Position numbers and translations under genes: made by a program. Under the pieces are notes generated by a model. It saw only the letters and a list, made by a program, of their open reading frames with translations. It did no database searches and was not told the origin of the DNA. This document shows, in pieces, positions 54,104 to 62,646 of a DNA stretch of 64,000 nt. The stretch spans positions 62,001 to 126,000 of the forward strand of contig NZ_SULJ01000003.1 in assembly GCF_007115105.1 (NCBI RefSeq), read 5' to 3'. The DNA is from Clostridium sp. HBUAS56010. Its GTDB lineage: Bacteria > Bacillota > Clostridia > Lachnospirales > Lachnospiraceae. How positions within the stretch are numbered: the first letter of the stretch is position 1; each line of letters begins with the position of its first letter.

Positions 54104-55396
54104 CTATTGATCATATCTTTTTGGTACCGGACGGTTGGCTGCTTTGCGGAAATCATCAATATCTCCCTCAAATGCCTGGAAATCCGCCGGAACGTCCCGT
54201 TTCTCGCTTAAATAGGTAAGTGCCAGGGAACAATAAAGTGCCGTTCCATAAGGCAATCCTTCCTCATCAATATCAAAATCTGACTGATGTGCCGATGCCG
54301 TGATTCCTTTTTCTTCATTGCCAACTCCTATCCGTAAAAAAGAGGAAGGATAAAATGCCGACAGGGTCGAAAAACTTTCTGATCCCATACCAACCGGCAC
54401 TTCCACCACATGGTCCTGAGCTACAACGTTCTCTGCAGCCTCTTTGGCAATGGCACTGTTGACAGGTTCGTTATAAACCGGAAAGCTGGGTCCGGTAAAC
54501 TCCACAAATTCAGCCGTACAATCATAAACCTGACTGATTCCTTCAATGGTCTGACTCATCTTTTCTTTAAAGATCAGACCGGATTCCCGTTCATGAAACC
54601 GGACTGTTCCAAGAAAGGTCAGGCTGTCGGGAACGATGTTACGTTTTTCCCCGCTATGTACGCTTCCAATGTTATAGGTAATTGGACTGTTGGGGGATAT
54701 ATACTTCATTCGAAGGTCTTTCAGCGCATTACCAATTGCGAGAAAACAGTCAATGGGATTATTGGCTTTATCTGGTCTGGAACCATGCCCCTTTTTGCCA
54801 TGAAGTCTGATCTCAAAGTTTACATTACCCGAATTGACAGTTCCAGTTCGAAGTCCTATGGTTCCTACGGGAAATGACGTATCTACATGAATGCCATAGC
54901 AGGCATCAATTTGAATCTTTTCCTTTTGTATTTCCTTCATTACATAATAAATGCAGTTCCCGCCTTCTTCCCCTCGCTCAAAGAGGAAATAAATCCGCCC
55001 CGCAAACTGGCTGGTCTTGTCTTTTAAAATCTTTACTGCACTGAGAAGCATCGCCGTATGAGCATCATGACCGCAGGCATGGGCAACTCCTGGAACTTGA
55101 CTGACACAGGTCTTTTGATACCTGGTGTTATTCTCTGATTCCTGTATAGGCAGCGCGTCGCAGTCCGCCCGTAACAAAACGCTTTGCCCTTCTTCTGCCC
55201 CATCTAACCAGGCAAGCACTCCCCCATCCGGGATATTTCTGTAAGAAACCGTTTCTGCCTCAAGTTCCTTTATGATATAAGCGATGGTCTGAAATTCTCT
55301 GGAAGTCAACTCCGGGTGTTCGTGTAAGTGCCTTCTGATTTTCAGACTGTAAGAATACAGCCTTTTTGCTTCCTCAAGCCATAATAAATCTGACAT
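54104..55396 (-). CDS. M20-family amidohydrolase (aminoacylase/carboxypeptidase-like)
   Basis: A 430-residue zinc amidohydrolase of the M20D (IAA-amino acid hydrolase/HipO) type. Metal ligands and base are visible in RADCDALPI, HACGHDAHTAML and LFERGEEGGNC; the dimerisation lid follows (about 185-300). It removes an acyl or amido group from N-acyl amino acids or small peptides in the cytoplasm. First gene of the long operon; GGAAGGAG precedes the ATG. It is the nearest gene to the repeat-rich leader, so any leader control acts on it first. Confidence 0.9.
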   Translation of the reverse strand: MSDLLWLEEAKRLYSYSLKIRRHLHEHPELTSREFQTIAYIIKELEAETVSYRNIPDGGVLAWLDGAEEGQSVLLRADCDALPIQESENNTRYQKTCVSQVPGVAHACGHDAHTAMLLSAVKILKDKTSQFAGRIYFLFERGEEGGNCIYYVMKEIQKEKIQIDACYGIHVDTSFPVGTIGLRTGTVNSGNVNFEIRLHGKKGHGSRPDKANNPIDCFLAIGNALKDLRMKYISPNSPITYNIGSVHSGEKRNIVPDSLTFLGTVRFHERESGLIFKEKMSQTIEGISQVYDCTAEFVEFTGPSFPVYNEPVNSAIAKEAAENVVAQDHVVEVPVGMGSESFSTLSAFYPSSFLRIGVGNEEKGITASAHQSDFDIDEEGLPYGTALYCSLALTYLSEKRDVPADFQAFEGDIDDFRKAANRPVPKRYDQ

Positions 55397-55435
55397 CCGA
55401 TACAGCTCCTTCCTTTATGTGCATTTTAGTTTCTC

Positions 55436-55582
55436 TTGGTTTTTGTTGGGTTTGATTCTTGTGTTATCATTTGGTGGTTGTGTTTGTTGGTTTCTGTATT
55501 ATTTGGTGGTTGTGTCAGTTGGTTTCTGTGTTACCTGGTTTCTGTGTTAATTAGTTTTTGTGCTGACTGGTTTTGGCATTAA
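55436..55582 (-). repeat. 16-bp tandem repeat array in the M20 operon leader
   Basis: Seven units of exactly 16 bp run without gaps from 55471 to 55582 (starts 55471, 55487, 55503, 55519, 55535, 55551, 55567). On the plus strand the consensus is TTGGTTTCTGTGTTAN, with a variant TTGGTGGTTGTGTNNG alternating in units 1 and 3. Two looser units precede it at 55436 and 55452. It lies within the presumed transcript, 40-186 bases before the M20 start; the RNA would be A/C-rich and unstructured (TTAACACAGAAACCAG per unit). Confidence 0.85.
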
Positions 55583-55630
55583 GAGGTTTTCGCTTTATCT
55601 TATTTCAGATACAACTGTTTTTTCCTAATT

Positions 55631-55649
55631 ACATACCACTATTGTATGT
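55631..55649. promoter_or_regulatory. palindrome at the M20 operon start site
   Basis: ACATAC-N7-GTATGT, a perfect inverted repeat just downstream of the predicted transcription start near 55654. It is a candidate repressor operator; the regulator is unknown. Confidence 0.45.
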
Positions 55650-55660
55650 TAATATGCAGA

Positions 55661-55689
55661 ATAATAACATAAATGTTTTCTATCGTCAA
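55661..55689 (-). promoter_or_regulatory. sigma-A promoter of the M20/Dpp/lyase operon
   Basis: On the minus strand TTGACG (55684-55689), 17 bases, TATTAT (55661-55666). Transcription starting near 55654 would leave a leader of about 258 bases. Confidence 0.7.
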
Positions 55690-55990
55690 TCACCTATTTT
55701 TACATATTAATCCATGATATGTCAGATAGTTTATATACTATTATCATTTATTTAAACATCTAATAAAAACAAGTTTTAAAATCTGTATTATGAATAAAAT
55801 TCGTCTTAATTCGACAAATCTTATGTGCTGCACTTAGTTAGAAACTATACCTGGCTATAAAATAATTATTATGTTCTTTCTATAATACGCAAAACATTTT
55901 GCCAAATTAAAAGAGCCAAATTCTTCATAAAACATAAAAATTTTCGCTCTTTTAAACTAATATATTTTTATATTTTTACTTATTTGTATA

Positions 55991-56164
55991 TCAATGTTTG
56001 TTTTGTAAATCTACTTTTGCTTTTTCAATCTGATCTTGGAACCAGGCTTTATATTCACTTTCTTTAAAATTCTTCTTCCAATATTTTTGTTTCAAGCTCG
56101 CCATTTTCCCACATTGGAGACACAAAAAAGGGAACCTGTCTATATAAACAGATTCCCTTTTCAT
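55991..56164 (-). CDS. candidate small protein (57 or 37 residues)
   Basis: An open frame from ATG 56164 encodes 57 residues with CLQCGK (15-20), half of a zinc-ribbon pattern, then a Lys/aromatic-rich helix KQKYWKKNFKESEYKAWF and QIEKAKVDLQNKH. An internal ATG at 56104 would give 37 residues. The composition looks protein-like, but neither start has a good ribosome-binding site, and the murA terminator hairpin lies within its first codons. It may be the truncated 3' part of a former gene. I do not know the family. Confidence 0.3.
   Translation of the reverse strand: MKRESVYIDRFPFLCLQCGKMASLKQKYWKKNFKESEYKAWFQDQIEKAKVDLQNKH
56125..56161 (-). terminator. intrinsic terminator of murA
   Basis: AAAAGGGAA pairs with TTCCCTTTT, plus an inner CTGT/ACAG helix; T6 follows on the minus strand. 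It lies 19 bases past the murA stop. Confidence 0.88.
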
Positions 56165-56179
56165 TATGATACTGCCGAC

Positions 56180-57472
56180 TTAACCGACTTTTAATTTAAA
56201 TTTTTTTGCTTCCTTCTCGGAATCAACCTTTTCTATCATAGCACCAAGGCCCTGAAGCTTCTCTTCAAAGCATTCATACCCTCTCTGGATATAACCAATC
56301 TCATCCACGACTGTATATCCATCTGCCGCCAGTCCTGCAATCACCAACGCAGCACCTGCACGCAGATCAGGAGCATTGACAAATGCACCGGTAAACGCAC
56401 CAACTCCATCAATCACTGCCACATTCCCCTCTACCTTTATACTGGCTCCCATACGGGAAAGCTCATCCACATAGCGGAAACGGTTTTCGAAAATACTCTC
56501 GGTTACCACACTGGTTCCATTAGCTAAAGCTAGTGTAACCGCCATCTGCGGCTGCATATCCGTAGGAAAACCCGGATATGGAAGAGTCTTTATATCTGTA
56601 TGCTTCTGGCTCGTCTTTCCAACCACACGAACCGCATCATCAAACTCTACAACTTCACATCCCATCTCCAGAAGCTTCGCAGAAATTGCTTCTAAATGCT
56701 TGGGAATAACATTCTTTACCATGATATCGCCACGGGTAATGGCTGCAGCACACATGAAAGTTCCTGCCTCAATCTGATCCGGAATAATCGAATACTCGGT
56801 TCCATGAAGCTTTCTTACACCACGGATGCGGATGGTATCTGTACCGGCTCCCTTGATATTGGCTCCCATACTGTTCAGGAAATTGGCAACGTCAACCACA
56901 TGAGGTTCCTTTGCCACGTTTTCCAAAATAGTCTGTCCTTCTGCAAGGGTTGCCGCCATCATGACGTTAATGGTTGCACCAACACTGACCACATCCAGAT
57001 AGATGTGGCTTGCCACCAAATCAATGGCATGGGCAATCACTGCCCCTCTTTCAATCTTCACCTCAGCACCAAGTGCACGGAAACCTTTTAAATGCTGGTC
57101 AATGGGTCTGCTTCCAATGTTACAGCCTCCCGGAAGTGGAACCTGGGCACTTTTATACTTTCCAAGCATTGCTCCAATAAAATAGTATGACGCCCTGATC
57201 TTACGAATATAATCATCATCAACCGAAACTTCCCGAATGGTTCCTCCATTGATGCGAACCGTATGTCTGTCAATCCGTTCAACGCCTGCACCAATCTCTT
57301 CAATCGCTTCTAATAAAACATTAATGTCGCGGACATCGGGTAAATTATCAATAAGAACGTCTTCATCTGTCATGATTGCTGCTGCCAGAATTCCTAAAGC
57401 GGCATTCTTTGCCCCGCCAATGGTGACTTCACCAACCAGGGGATTCCCGCCCTTCATAATATACTGCTCCAT
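56180..57472 (-). CDS. murA: UDP-N-acetylglucosamine 1-carboxyvinyltransferase
   Basis: A 430-residue enzyme that transfers enolpyruvate from PEP to UDP-GlcNAc, first committed step of peptidoglycan synthesis. Conserved GGAKNAAL (19-26, Lys22) and the fosfomycin-target Cys117 in PGGCNIGSRPID are present, so the enzyme should be fosfomycin-sensitive. Firmicutes often have two copies, murA and murZ; which one this is cannot be told. It is transcribed after the 833-residue protein gene, with a 108-base gap, and ends at a strong terminator. Confidence 0.95.
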   Translation of the reverse strand: MEQYIMKGGNPLVGEVTIGGAKNAALGILAAAIMTDEDVLIDNLPDVRDINVLLEAIEEIGAGVERIDRHTVRINGGTIREVSVDDDYIRKIRASYYFIGAMLGKYKSAQVPLPGGCNIGSRPIDQHLKGFRALGAEVKIERGAVIAHAIDLVASHIYLDVVSVGATINVMMAATLAEGQTILENVAKEPHVVDVANFLNSMGANIKGAGTDTIRIRGVRKLHGTEYSIIPDQIEAGTFMCAAAITRGDIMVKNVIPKHLEAISAKLLEMGCEVVEFDDAVRVVGKTSQKHTDIKTLPYPGFPTDMQPQMAVTLALANGTSVVTESIFENRFRYVDELSRMGASIKVEGNVAVIDGVGAFTGAFVNAPDLRAGAALVIAGLAADGYTVVDEIGYIQRGYECFEEKLQGLGAMIEKVDSEKEAKKFKLKVG

Positions 57473-57580
57473 TTCACACCTCTGATTATCATGTCATATA
57501 TTAAAAATATCTTACTTTTTTTTGATTAGCCTTTAATGATTATAACATATCTTGGGGATTTGTAAAGAGAACGCGCTTTC

Positions 57581-60082
57581 TTATTCCACAAATAGCCCGC
57601 AGACAAAGTCATTTCCCTGTCCTGCAAAGAGAACAGAGGCATCATTAATACCCATCTTCTGGCTTTCACCATTTTCCGGATTAAACAACGTCACATTATA
57701 CTGATCATAACCAGATATGAGCAGATAGCCTCCCTGCCCTGTGTAAACCACAGCCGGACAGCCCTTTCCCACAAAATAGAGGATCTGATTCAGGCTGCAT
57801 CCTCTTGCATCAATCATAAGAACACGCCCTCTTTTGTTTCTGGTTCCGTCAAAGTCTCTCAGGTTGTTTAAGAATTCGGCTCCAGTCTTTAGAGGATCCT
57901 TCATGTTCCGAATCGGCGGACGATTCACGCGGTTCCACAAGATCTCCTGGTTCTGATCCGTTACCACTCCCATTTTATCATAGGCAAGGGACAGTGCATC
58001 AGAAAAGTCTCTGCGGCTTCCAAGGAAATGTCCACCTCCGTAAGCGTAATAAAGAGGTTCCCGACTTTTCTGGCTGCTTTTTAACTCCACCACTTCTGTG
58101 GATTCATAAGCTACTTTCTTCGGAACCGTAACCCGTACCTCCTTGCTTTCAACCTCATGACCAAGCTGTACAAAATACATTTTTTTTCGATCTGGAGAAG
58201 CATAGAATCCAACGCCTTCTGACTCCCCATCTGTTAATTCCTGATTGCAGACAATGGTATCACGCTTGGAAACAGAATAGGAAGACTCCCCGCTCTTTAC
58301 CACCTGTGACAGATGAATACGGCTGTCATCGACAGAAACATCAGAAATCTTTGTGTTTTCCTGTTCGTATTCTTTTACAATCCTGCCTGCCTGATCCATG
58401 ATCTCAATCCGGCGCATGGGGACATCCATGATTCTTCCATTCTGAATCCACATATCTCCTGCCTGTGCAATTCCATAGACAAAATCATCTCCCACAAAGC
58501 CCAGAGGACGGTATAAATCTTTTTCTCCGCCTTTGACTTCCCTTTTTGCTCCTGTATCTAAGTCCATCAGATGAATAACGTCTGCACCATAGATCTGATC
58601 GCCCTCCTGCCAGGCAAAATGACGTTCTGTACCGCTGACTGCATATCCACCTTCCATCAAGGAATCCACTAAAACCATATACTCATTGCTATTTAAATCA
58701 ATTCCATAAACAGAACGGTCTGCCATAAGATAAAGCATGCCATTGGTTCCCACATGGGCAAGCTGTTCCACATCTTCTTTCAGCATTTCAAAAGACAAAG
58801 TAACGGGTGTAAAGAACCGCTCTTCAATCGCATTATCCTGACTGCTGTACTGGTACAGGGCTATGCCCACATTTCCTTCATGAATTCCCCGGTTCATATA
58901 TCCATACACAAGAAAATTCACATCGCCATTATCACTGACGGACAATATCTTAATGTCATGTTGGTTATAACCGCTTCGCAGTCCATCATCCGCTCCGCTG
59001 CGGAAAGAAAAAACCTTTACTCCATGTTGCCCCTTCTCGTCAAATGTCCATAGATCCCGGTTAACCACATACGCCCTCTGATTGCCTGATGCACTTTTCG
59101 CTGTGCGGACCTCTTTGGGATCTACAATTCCCAATACAACTCTTTTTCCCGAGAAAAGTTCCTTACTGCCGGAAAAAATCTGATTGGTATTCCGTTCAAA
59201 ATCCATGAGGTAAATTCTACGGCTATCCCATTTCATGGTGAAAGTATCTTCCACCTCATAATATTCCTTCTGGTCTCCTTCTTCATCCCGTGAGATAAGG
59301 TATTCCAGTTCCACATTACACATAATTCCATTTAAGTCTTTCAGGGTTACACGGATATCTCCTACCGGTTTAACGGCTAGCCCGCCCCAGGTCAACTGGG
59401 AAAAACTTGACCGTATGGAAACATGGCTTAAAGAACTGTTGTCTTCGGAATCACTGGTTTCCAGATAAGTGGTAAGATCCCTCGCCTGATCATAATTAAA
59501 TGTTTTATTGGTAAAATCCACGGCAAAGTCAATCATATCTTTGGCATTGGTACTTTCAGTCCAGAGAATTCTGGTGTAGTAAAGAACCTGTCCGCGATCT
59601 GATGTATCCAGTGTAAGAATCAAAAGGTACTCTTTATCCTTTGTCAGAAGATTCTGAATCGGAAGAGTGGCTGTCACAGAACTTTCTCCCTGATTCCACT
59701 GTTCAACCGTCGTTCGTTCCACCAGCCGCTCCAGATCAAGACTGCGCACTTCATAGGTAATTCCCTTTATTGCACCCTTATAATCGGATATTTCAATGTT
59801 CATGCTGCGGTCAGCAGGAAGTACGGTCAGAGCCTGTCTGGACACAGTCTGCTTCATATCCTGGGTGTATCCATGAAGCAGGTTCATCTTCCGTCCATAC
59901 ATATCAGCAGAGACAACGGGCAGAGATGCTTCCTCCATGGAGGTATATACCATAGCATCCTTTTTTTCCGTACTTCTTAAATTCCAAATAAAATAAACTG
60001 CGACTGTCGCAATAAAAACCGCAGATAAAATGACGATCTTTTTCATTAATCCATTCATGGCAGACTTCCTTTGTTTTTCCAT
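57581..60082 (-). CDS. membrane-anchored 833-residue protein, possible C39-like C-terminus
   Basis: I do not recognise the full-length family. One N-terminal membrane helix (about 15-34) anchors a large extracytoplasmic part. Residues 60-260 are beta-rich. About 260-640 has repeated beta strands with propeller-like patterns. The last 130 residues (MIDARGCSLNQILYFVGKG, then VYTGQGGYLLISGYDQYN and LFNPENG) resemble a C39-like peptidase fold, where Cys and His of true peptidases are not clearly kept. It precedes murA, suggesting a cell-wall link. Two starts are possible (60082 and 60058); the first is given. Confidence 0.75.
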   Translation of the reverse strand: MEKQRKSAMNGLMKKIVILSAVFIATVAVYFIWNLRSTEKKDAMVYTSMEEASLPVVSADMYGRKMNLLHGYTQDMKQTVSRQALTVLPADRSMNIEISDYKGAIKGITYEVRSLDLERLVERTTVEQWNQGESSVTATLPIQNLLTKDKEYLLILTLDTSDRGQVLYYTRILWTESTNAKDMIDFAVDFTNKTFNYDQARDLTTYLETSDSEDNSSLSHVSIRSSFSQLTWGGLAVKPVGDIRVTLKDLNGIMCNVELEYLISRDEEGDQKEYYEVEDTFTMKWDSRRIYLMDFERNTNQIFSGSKELFSGKRVVLGIVDPKEVRTAKSASGNQRAYVVNRDLWTFDEKGQHGVKVFSFRSGADDGLRSGYNQHDIKILSVSDNGDVNFLVYGYMNRGIHEGNVGIALYQYSSQDNAIEERFFTPVTLSFEMLKEDVEQLAHVGTNGMLYLMADRSVYGIDLNSNEYMVLVDSLMEGGYAVSGTERHFAWQEGDQIYGADVIHLMDLDTGAKREVKGGEKDLYRPLGFVGDDFVYGIAQAGDMWIQNGRIMDVPMRRIEIMDQAGRIVKEYEQENTKISDVSVDDSRIHLSQVVKSGESSYSVSKRDTIVCNQELTDGESEGVGFYASPDRKKMYFVQLGHEVESKEVRVTVPKKVAYESTEVVELKSSQKSREPLYYAYGGGHFLGSRRDFSDALSLAYDKMGVVTDQNQEILWNRVNRPPIRNMKDPLKTGAEFLNNLRDFDGTRNKRGRVLMIDARGCSLNQILYFVGKGCPAVVYTGQGGYLLISGYDQYNVTLFNPENGESQKMGINDASVLFAGQGNDFVCGLFVE

Positions 60083-60195
60083 TTTCTTTCCTTATTGTAT
60101 ACAAAAACAGGGAAAACTACAATGAAAACTTTATTAAACATTCATGAATCTACAGGAATCTACAAATGCAGGGGTGAGTGCGGTTATTTTATTAT

Positions 60196-60483
60196 CTACG
60201 CTATTGGTCCCATAAATCTGTCGCCATTTAAATGTATCATACAATTCGACATTTCAGAAATCCACACTTCTGTTTCCCAGGCCAAGCTAGCAGAAAACAT
60301 TTTAAACATACTTAAATTCTGAAATGCTATGACAAAAATTTTTCTGATATTATTCTTTTTGTCATTATTCTTAAACAAATCCTTTTCTATAGTATCCCGC
60401 ACATACAAGCATTCCGAACCAGGTGCAAATCTTGGGGCAAATTCCCCAACAATTGCTTTTTGCAATTCGTTGTGCTTCTCCAC
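60196..60483 (-). pseudogene. remnant of BsuBI/PstI-type restriction endonuclease
   Basis: A 95-codon frame begins with EFAPRFAPGSECLYVRDT and ends with LAWETEVWISEM and MIHLNGDRFMGP. These are the two ends of the BsuBI/PstI endonuclease C-terminal domain. The 60-80 residues normally between them, holding the catalytic PD-(D/E)xK core, are missing; the junction lies near NNDKKNNIRK. The upstream coding part is broken too: a plausible MINNIVEQANLYF start is in another frame. The gene cannot make an active enzyme, and no methyltransferase lies beside it. Confidence 0.8.
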
Positions 60484-60915
60484 CGAAAATATAAATTAGC
60501 TTGTTCCACAATATTATTAATCATTATTTCAACTTCTTAATTTGAAAATGTGTCCGAAAAGTTAAATACATCTCACAGATATCTCTATAACTACTACTAA
60601 TTATATAAAAAGTAGTCACAATTCTCAATGAGAGTTGTGACCAGCTTTGAAATGTTTGAAAGTTATAATACTGAAAATGCTTTTGTACGCACATAATGAT
60701 GTCTATATATTGTCAGGTTAAGGAACCAACATTTTAATGTTTTTCCAGTCCAAAGATATGTTTCTTTTTTTGAATTAATACCCAAACCTATATATCCTTT
60801 CATCTGTTATGTATAAGCTATTTGGAATATTACCGAAACCGGTCACTTAAGTAATTGTGTCAACTTAACAATACCTCACTCATAAATATAATATTATGTA
60901 TTGCTAGTTATAATA
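60484..60915. other. intergenic with one terminator
   Basis: 432 AT-rich bases between the endonuclease remnant and the first immunity gene. They hold the hairpin at 60615-60641 and a short frameshifted piece that may belong to the broken endonuclease (near 60520-60480). Nothing else was recognised. Confidence 0.5.
60615..60641 (-). terminator. terminator of the orphan toxin/immunity cassette
   Basis: GTCACAATTCTC pairs with GAGAGTTGTGAC, 12 bp including one G-T pair, with a 3-base loop. T5 follows a few bases later on the minus strand (60607-60611). Confidence 0.75.
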
Positions 60916-61437
60916 TTAATTCTGAATAACTTCCATAACACTACTGAGTATTCCATTGAATTTATTTATAACCTCTTTATGCCCGTTTGAAATCTTTAGT
61001 ATAACATTTTCATTATCAAAAACTGACTCATATCCTATCATTACATTATTAATACTATACTTTTTCTGCATCATAATTAGTACATCTGTAACTTTTTTTA
61101 ATTTAAGTTTTAATTCTTCACTACCACAATTACAAATATCATCTTCTTTAAAATTTAATATGATATCACCAAAATCTTCATCAAAAGACATAACCACCAT
61201 AACATTATATAACTTTTCTCCTAGTGTTATTTCTCTTATAAAAACATTTCCGGTGTTTGGTATTGAAAAATAATTAACTAAACTATTAATTTCTTCATAT
61301 TCTTTATCTCTTTGTTCTAATCTATTAAAGAAGTGAGAAGAAATTACTGCATCATTTTTTATGTTTAGTTCTTGCCTTATAATTAGATCAACATCCTTTT
61401 TATTTACATCCTGTAACATGATCTCTATATATTCCAT
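60916..61437 (-). CDS. probable immunity protein of the orphan Rhs toxin
   Basis: A 173-residue soluble protein, very A/T-rich in codon use compared with the core genes. No known domain is recognised. It lies 11 bases behind the toxin tip gene, on the same strand, the usual place for the cognate immunity protein of a polymorphic toxin. Features: MEYIEIMLQDVNKKDVDL start, a helix-rich C-terminus and a Cys pair CNCG near the middle. It should bind and block the toxin domain; this is inference from position. Confidence 0.6.
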   Translation of the reverse strand: MEYIEIMLQDVNKKDVDLIIRQELNIKNDAVISSHFFNRLEQRDKEYEEINSLVNYFSIPNTGNVFIREITLGEKLYNVMVVMSFDEDFGDIILNFKEDDICNCGSEELKLKLKKVTDVLIMMQKKYSINNVMIGYESVFDNENVILKISNGHKEVINKFNGILSSVMEVIQN

Positions 61438-61448
61438 AGTTATTCTCC

Positions 61449-62189
61449 TTATCTAATTCGATCTATGAAACCTTTAAAGAAACTATCTAAGTTTAACCTC
61501 ACCCCTCTTCCATCTGACAACATTTTTTCCCAAAATTGAATACCTTCATCAGTAGTGAAAATTTCAAATTTTCCAGATCCATTAATTATATCATTCATAT
61601 GCTTCAGAGCCTGCTTATTTATTTGATCTGCATTCCCACTCACTTTCCCCCATATTCCAGGATTTCGACCAGCGTGTTTTTGCAATGCATGACCTACAAT
61701 AGTTTCACCACCTTTGCGAAGTTGTTGTGCAGTTTCGAGTGCTCTATTTATATTTGGCTGTCCTTCCGCCCCCGCAACAACTCTCATCTGCTGTGCCTGC
61801 ACCAATTGCCGTGCCTGTGCGAATCCAGCTGCATATGCAAGAGCTGCTCCTCCGGTTATACCAATTGTTCCGCCAATTGCCGCACCTTTAAAAACTGCAT
61901 TCCACGAAAATTTACCACTAAGGGCTGATGATATTCCACCGAAAAGTGCTCCCGCTACACCCCCAATAATTCCCGTAACAACTAAAAACGGAACATGTCC
62001 GGTCGGATCATTATAAAGAGTTGGATTATTGTGACAGTATGTATATTTATTTAGGCTTAGAGAATCATCAATACCCTTTCCATCAGGCATTTTACGGACC
62101 GTCTTATCAACGCTGTCCTCGGTTAAGAATCGACCGGTTTCAGCTCTATAATGCCTTGCTCGTAAATAATAGGTAAGGAAGATCTGTTT
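61449..62189 (-). pseudogene. orphan Rhs C-terminal tip with toxin domain
   Basis: The frame opens after a TAA at 62190-62192 with YYLRARHYRAETGRFLTEDS, the end of the Rhs core, continues through SLNKYTYCHNNPTLYNDPTGH, a Gly/Ala-rich helical linker and the constant junction AAGFAQARQLVQAQQMRVVA, then a variable toxin domain (GHALQKHAGRNPGIWGK, and DGRGVRLNLDSFFKGFIDR). The His/Arg pattern recalls BECR-fold RNases; this is a guess. The first ATG is 62090. The N-terminal Rhs shell is absent, so this is a displaced cassette, silent unless recombined with the full gene to the right. Confidence 0.75.
61766..61832. repeat. 67-bp perfect direct repeat, copy 1
   Basis: Identical to 63469-63535. It encodes the constant junction between Rhs core/linker and variable toxin and would allow homologous exchange of toxin tips. 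Confidence 0.9.
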
Positions 62190-62646
62190 TTACAGAGATA
62201 TCCTCACACACTCCTTTTTCTTGATATTATTATAAAACTATTTTAAAATTTCAAATAATATTGTCTTTCATTATTTTAATTGCATTTTCAGGATAGTAAA
62301 TTTCTCGTCTTATTTTACTCCAAAAATAGGGTTGACCCATGGGGGCTAAAATGATGCTGGTTAAAGAGCCGGGCAAACGCTTCCCCGGCTCGGCTAACAT
62401 CAGCCTGCAATGCGAGCTGAGAGCACTTTATAATCAGAGTCGAATTCTTGCAATTGGGGGCGAATTTGCACCGAATGCCCATTTATGCAAAAGAGTTACA
62501 GAATTATGAATAACTCCATTTAAACTAATATTGAACCAACGAATAAACAATCACTAAATCCTTTGAATTTACTTGTACAACAAAAAAACTAATTTCAACT
62601 TCTTATATAAAGAAACAGAAATTGACACGTTTTTTCAATATTTTAT
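62190..62646. other. intergenic with GC-rich inserted remnant
   Basis: The stretch is AT-rich at both ends, with a sharply more GC-rich block at about 62331-62509 (see that entry). The right part, 62510-62646, shows nothing. It separates the second immunity gene from the orphan toxin tip. Confidence 0.5.
62331..62509. mobile_element. GC-rich remnant, possibly an insertion-sequence end
   Basis: About 180 bases clearly richer in GC than their surroundings. GAGCCGGG and CCCGGCTC (around 62368-62395) form a perfect hairpin stem. Both strands are open: 62339-62509 plus encodes 56 residues (starting MGAKMMLVKEPGKRF), and the minus strand reads ADVSRAGEAFARLFNQHH. Sharp borders and GC jump suggest a fragment of a transposable element between the two toxin cassettes. 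I cannot name the family and no intact transposase is present. Confidence 0.4.

Larger units (their letters stand above)
55397..55990. other. intergenic: long leader, promoter, palindromes
   Basis: About 590 bases without a recognised gene. From right to left it holds a weak hairpin (TTAAAAGAGC, 55907-55916, with GCTCTTTTAA, 55946-55955), an AT-rich spacer, the operon promoter at 55661-55689, a palindrome at 55631-55649, and the 16-bp tandem repeats at 55436-55582. Confidence 0.6.

Noticed and set aside
55436-55582. CRISPR-like array
   Set aside because: Units are 16 bp, directly adjacent with no spacers, and there are no cas genes.
55907-55955. terminator hairpin with 29-nt loop
   Set aside because: Stem is A/T-rich, the loop is long and no gene ends nearby on either strand; murA already has a strong terminator.
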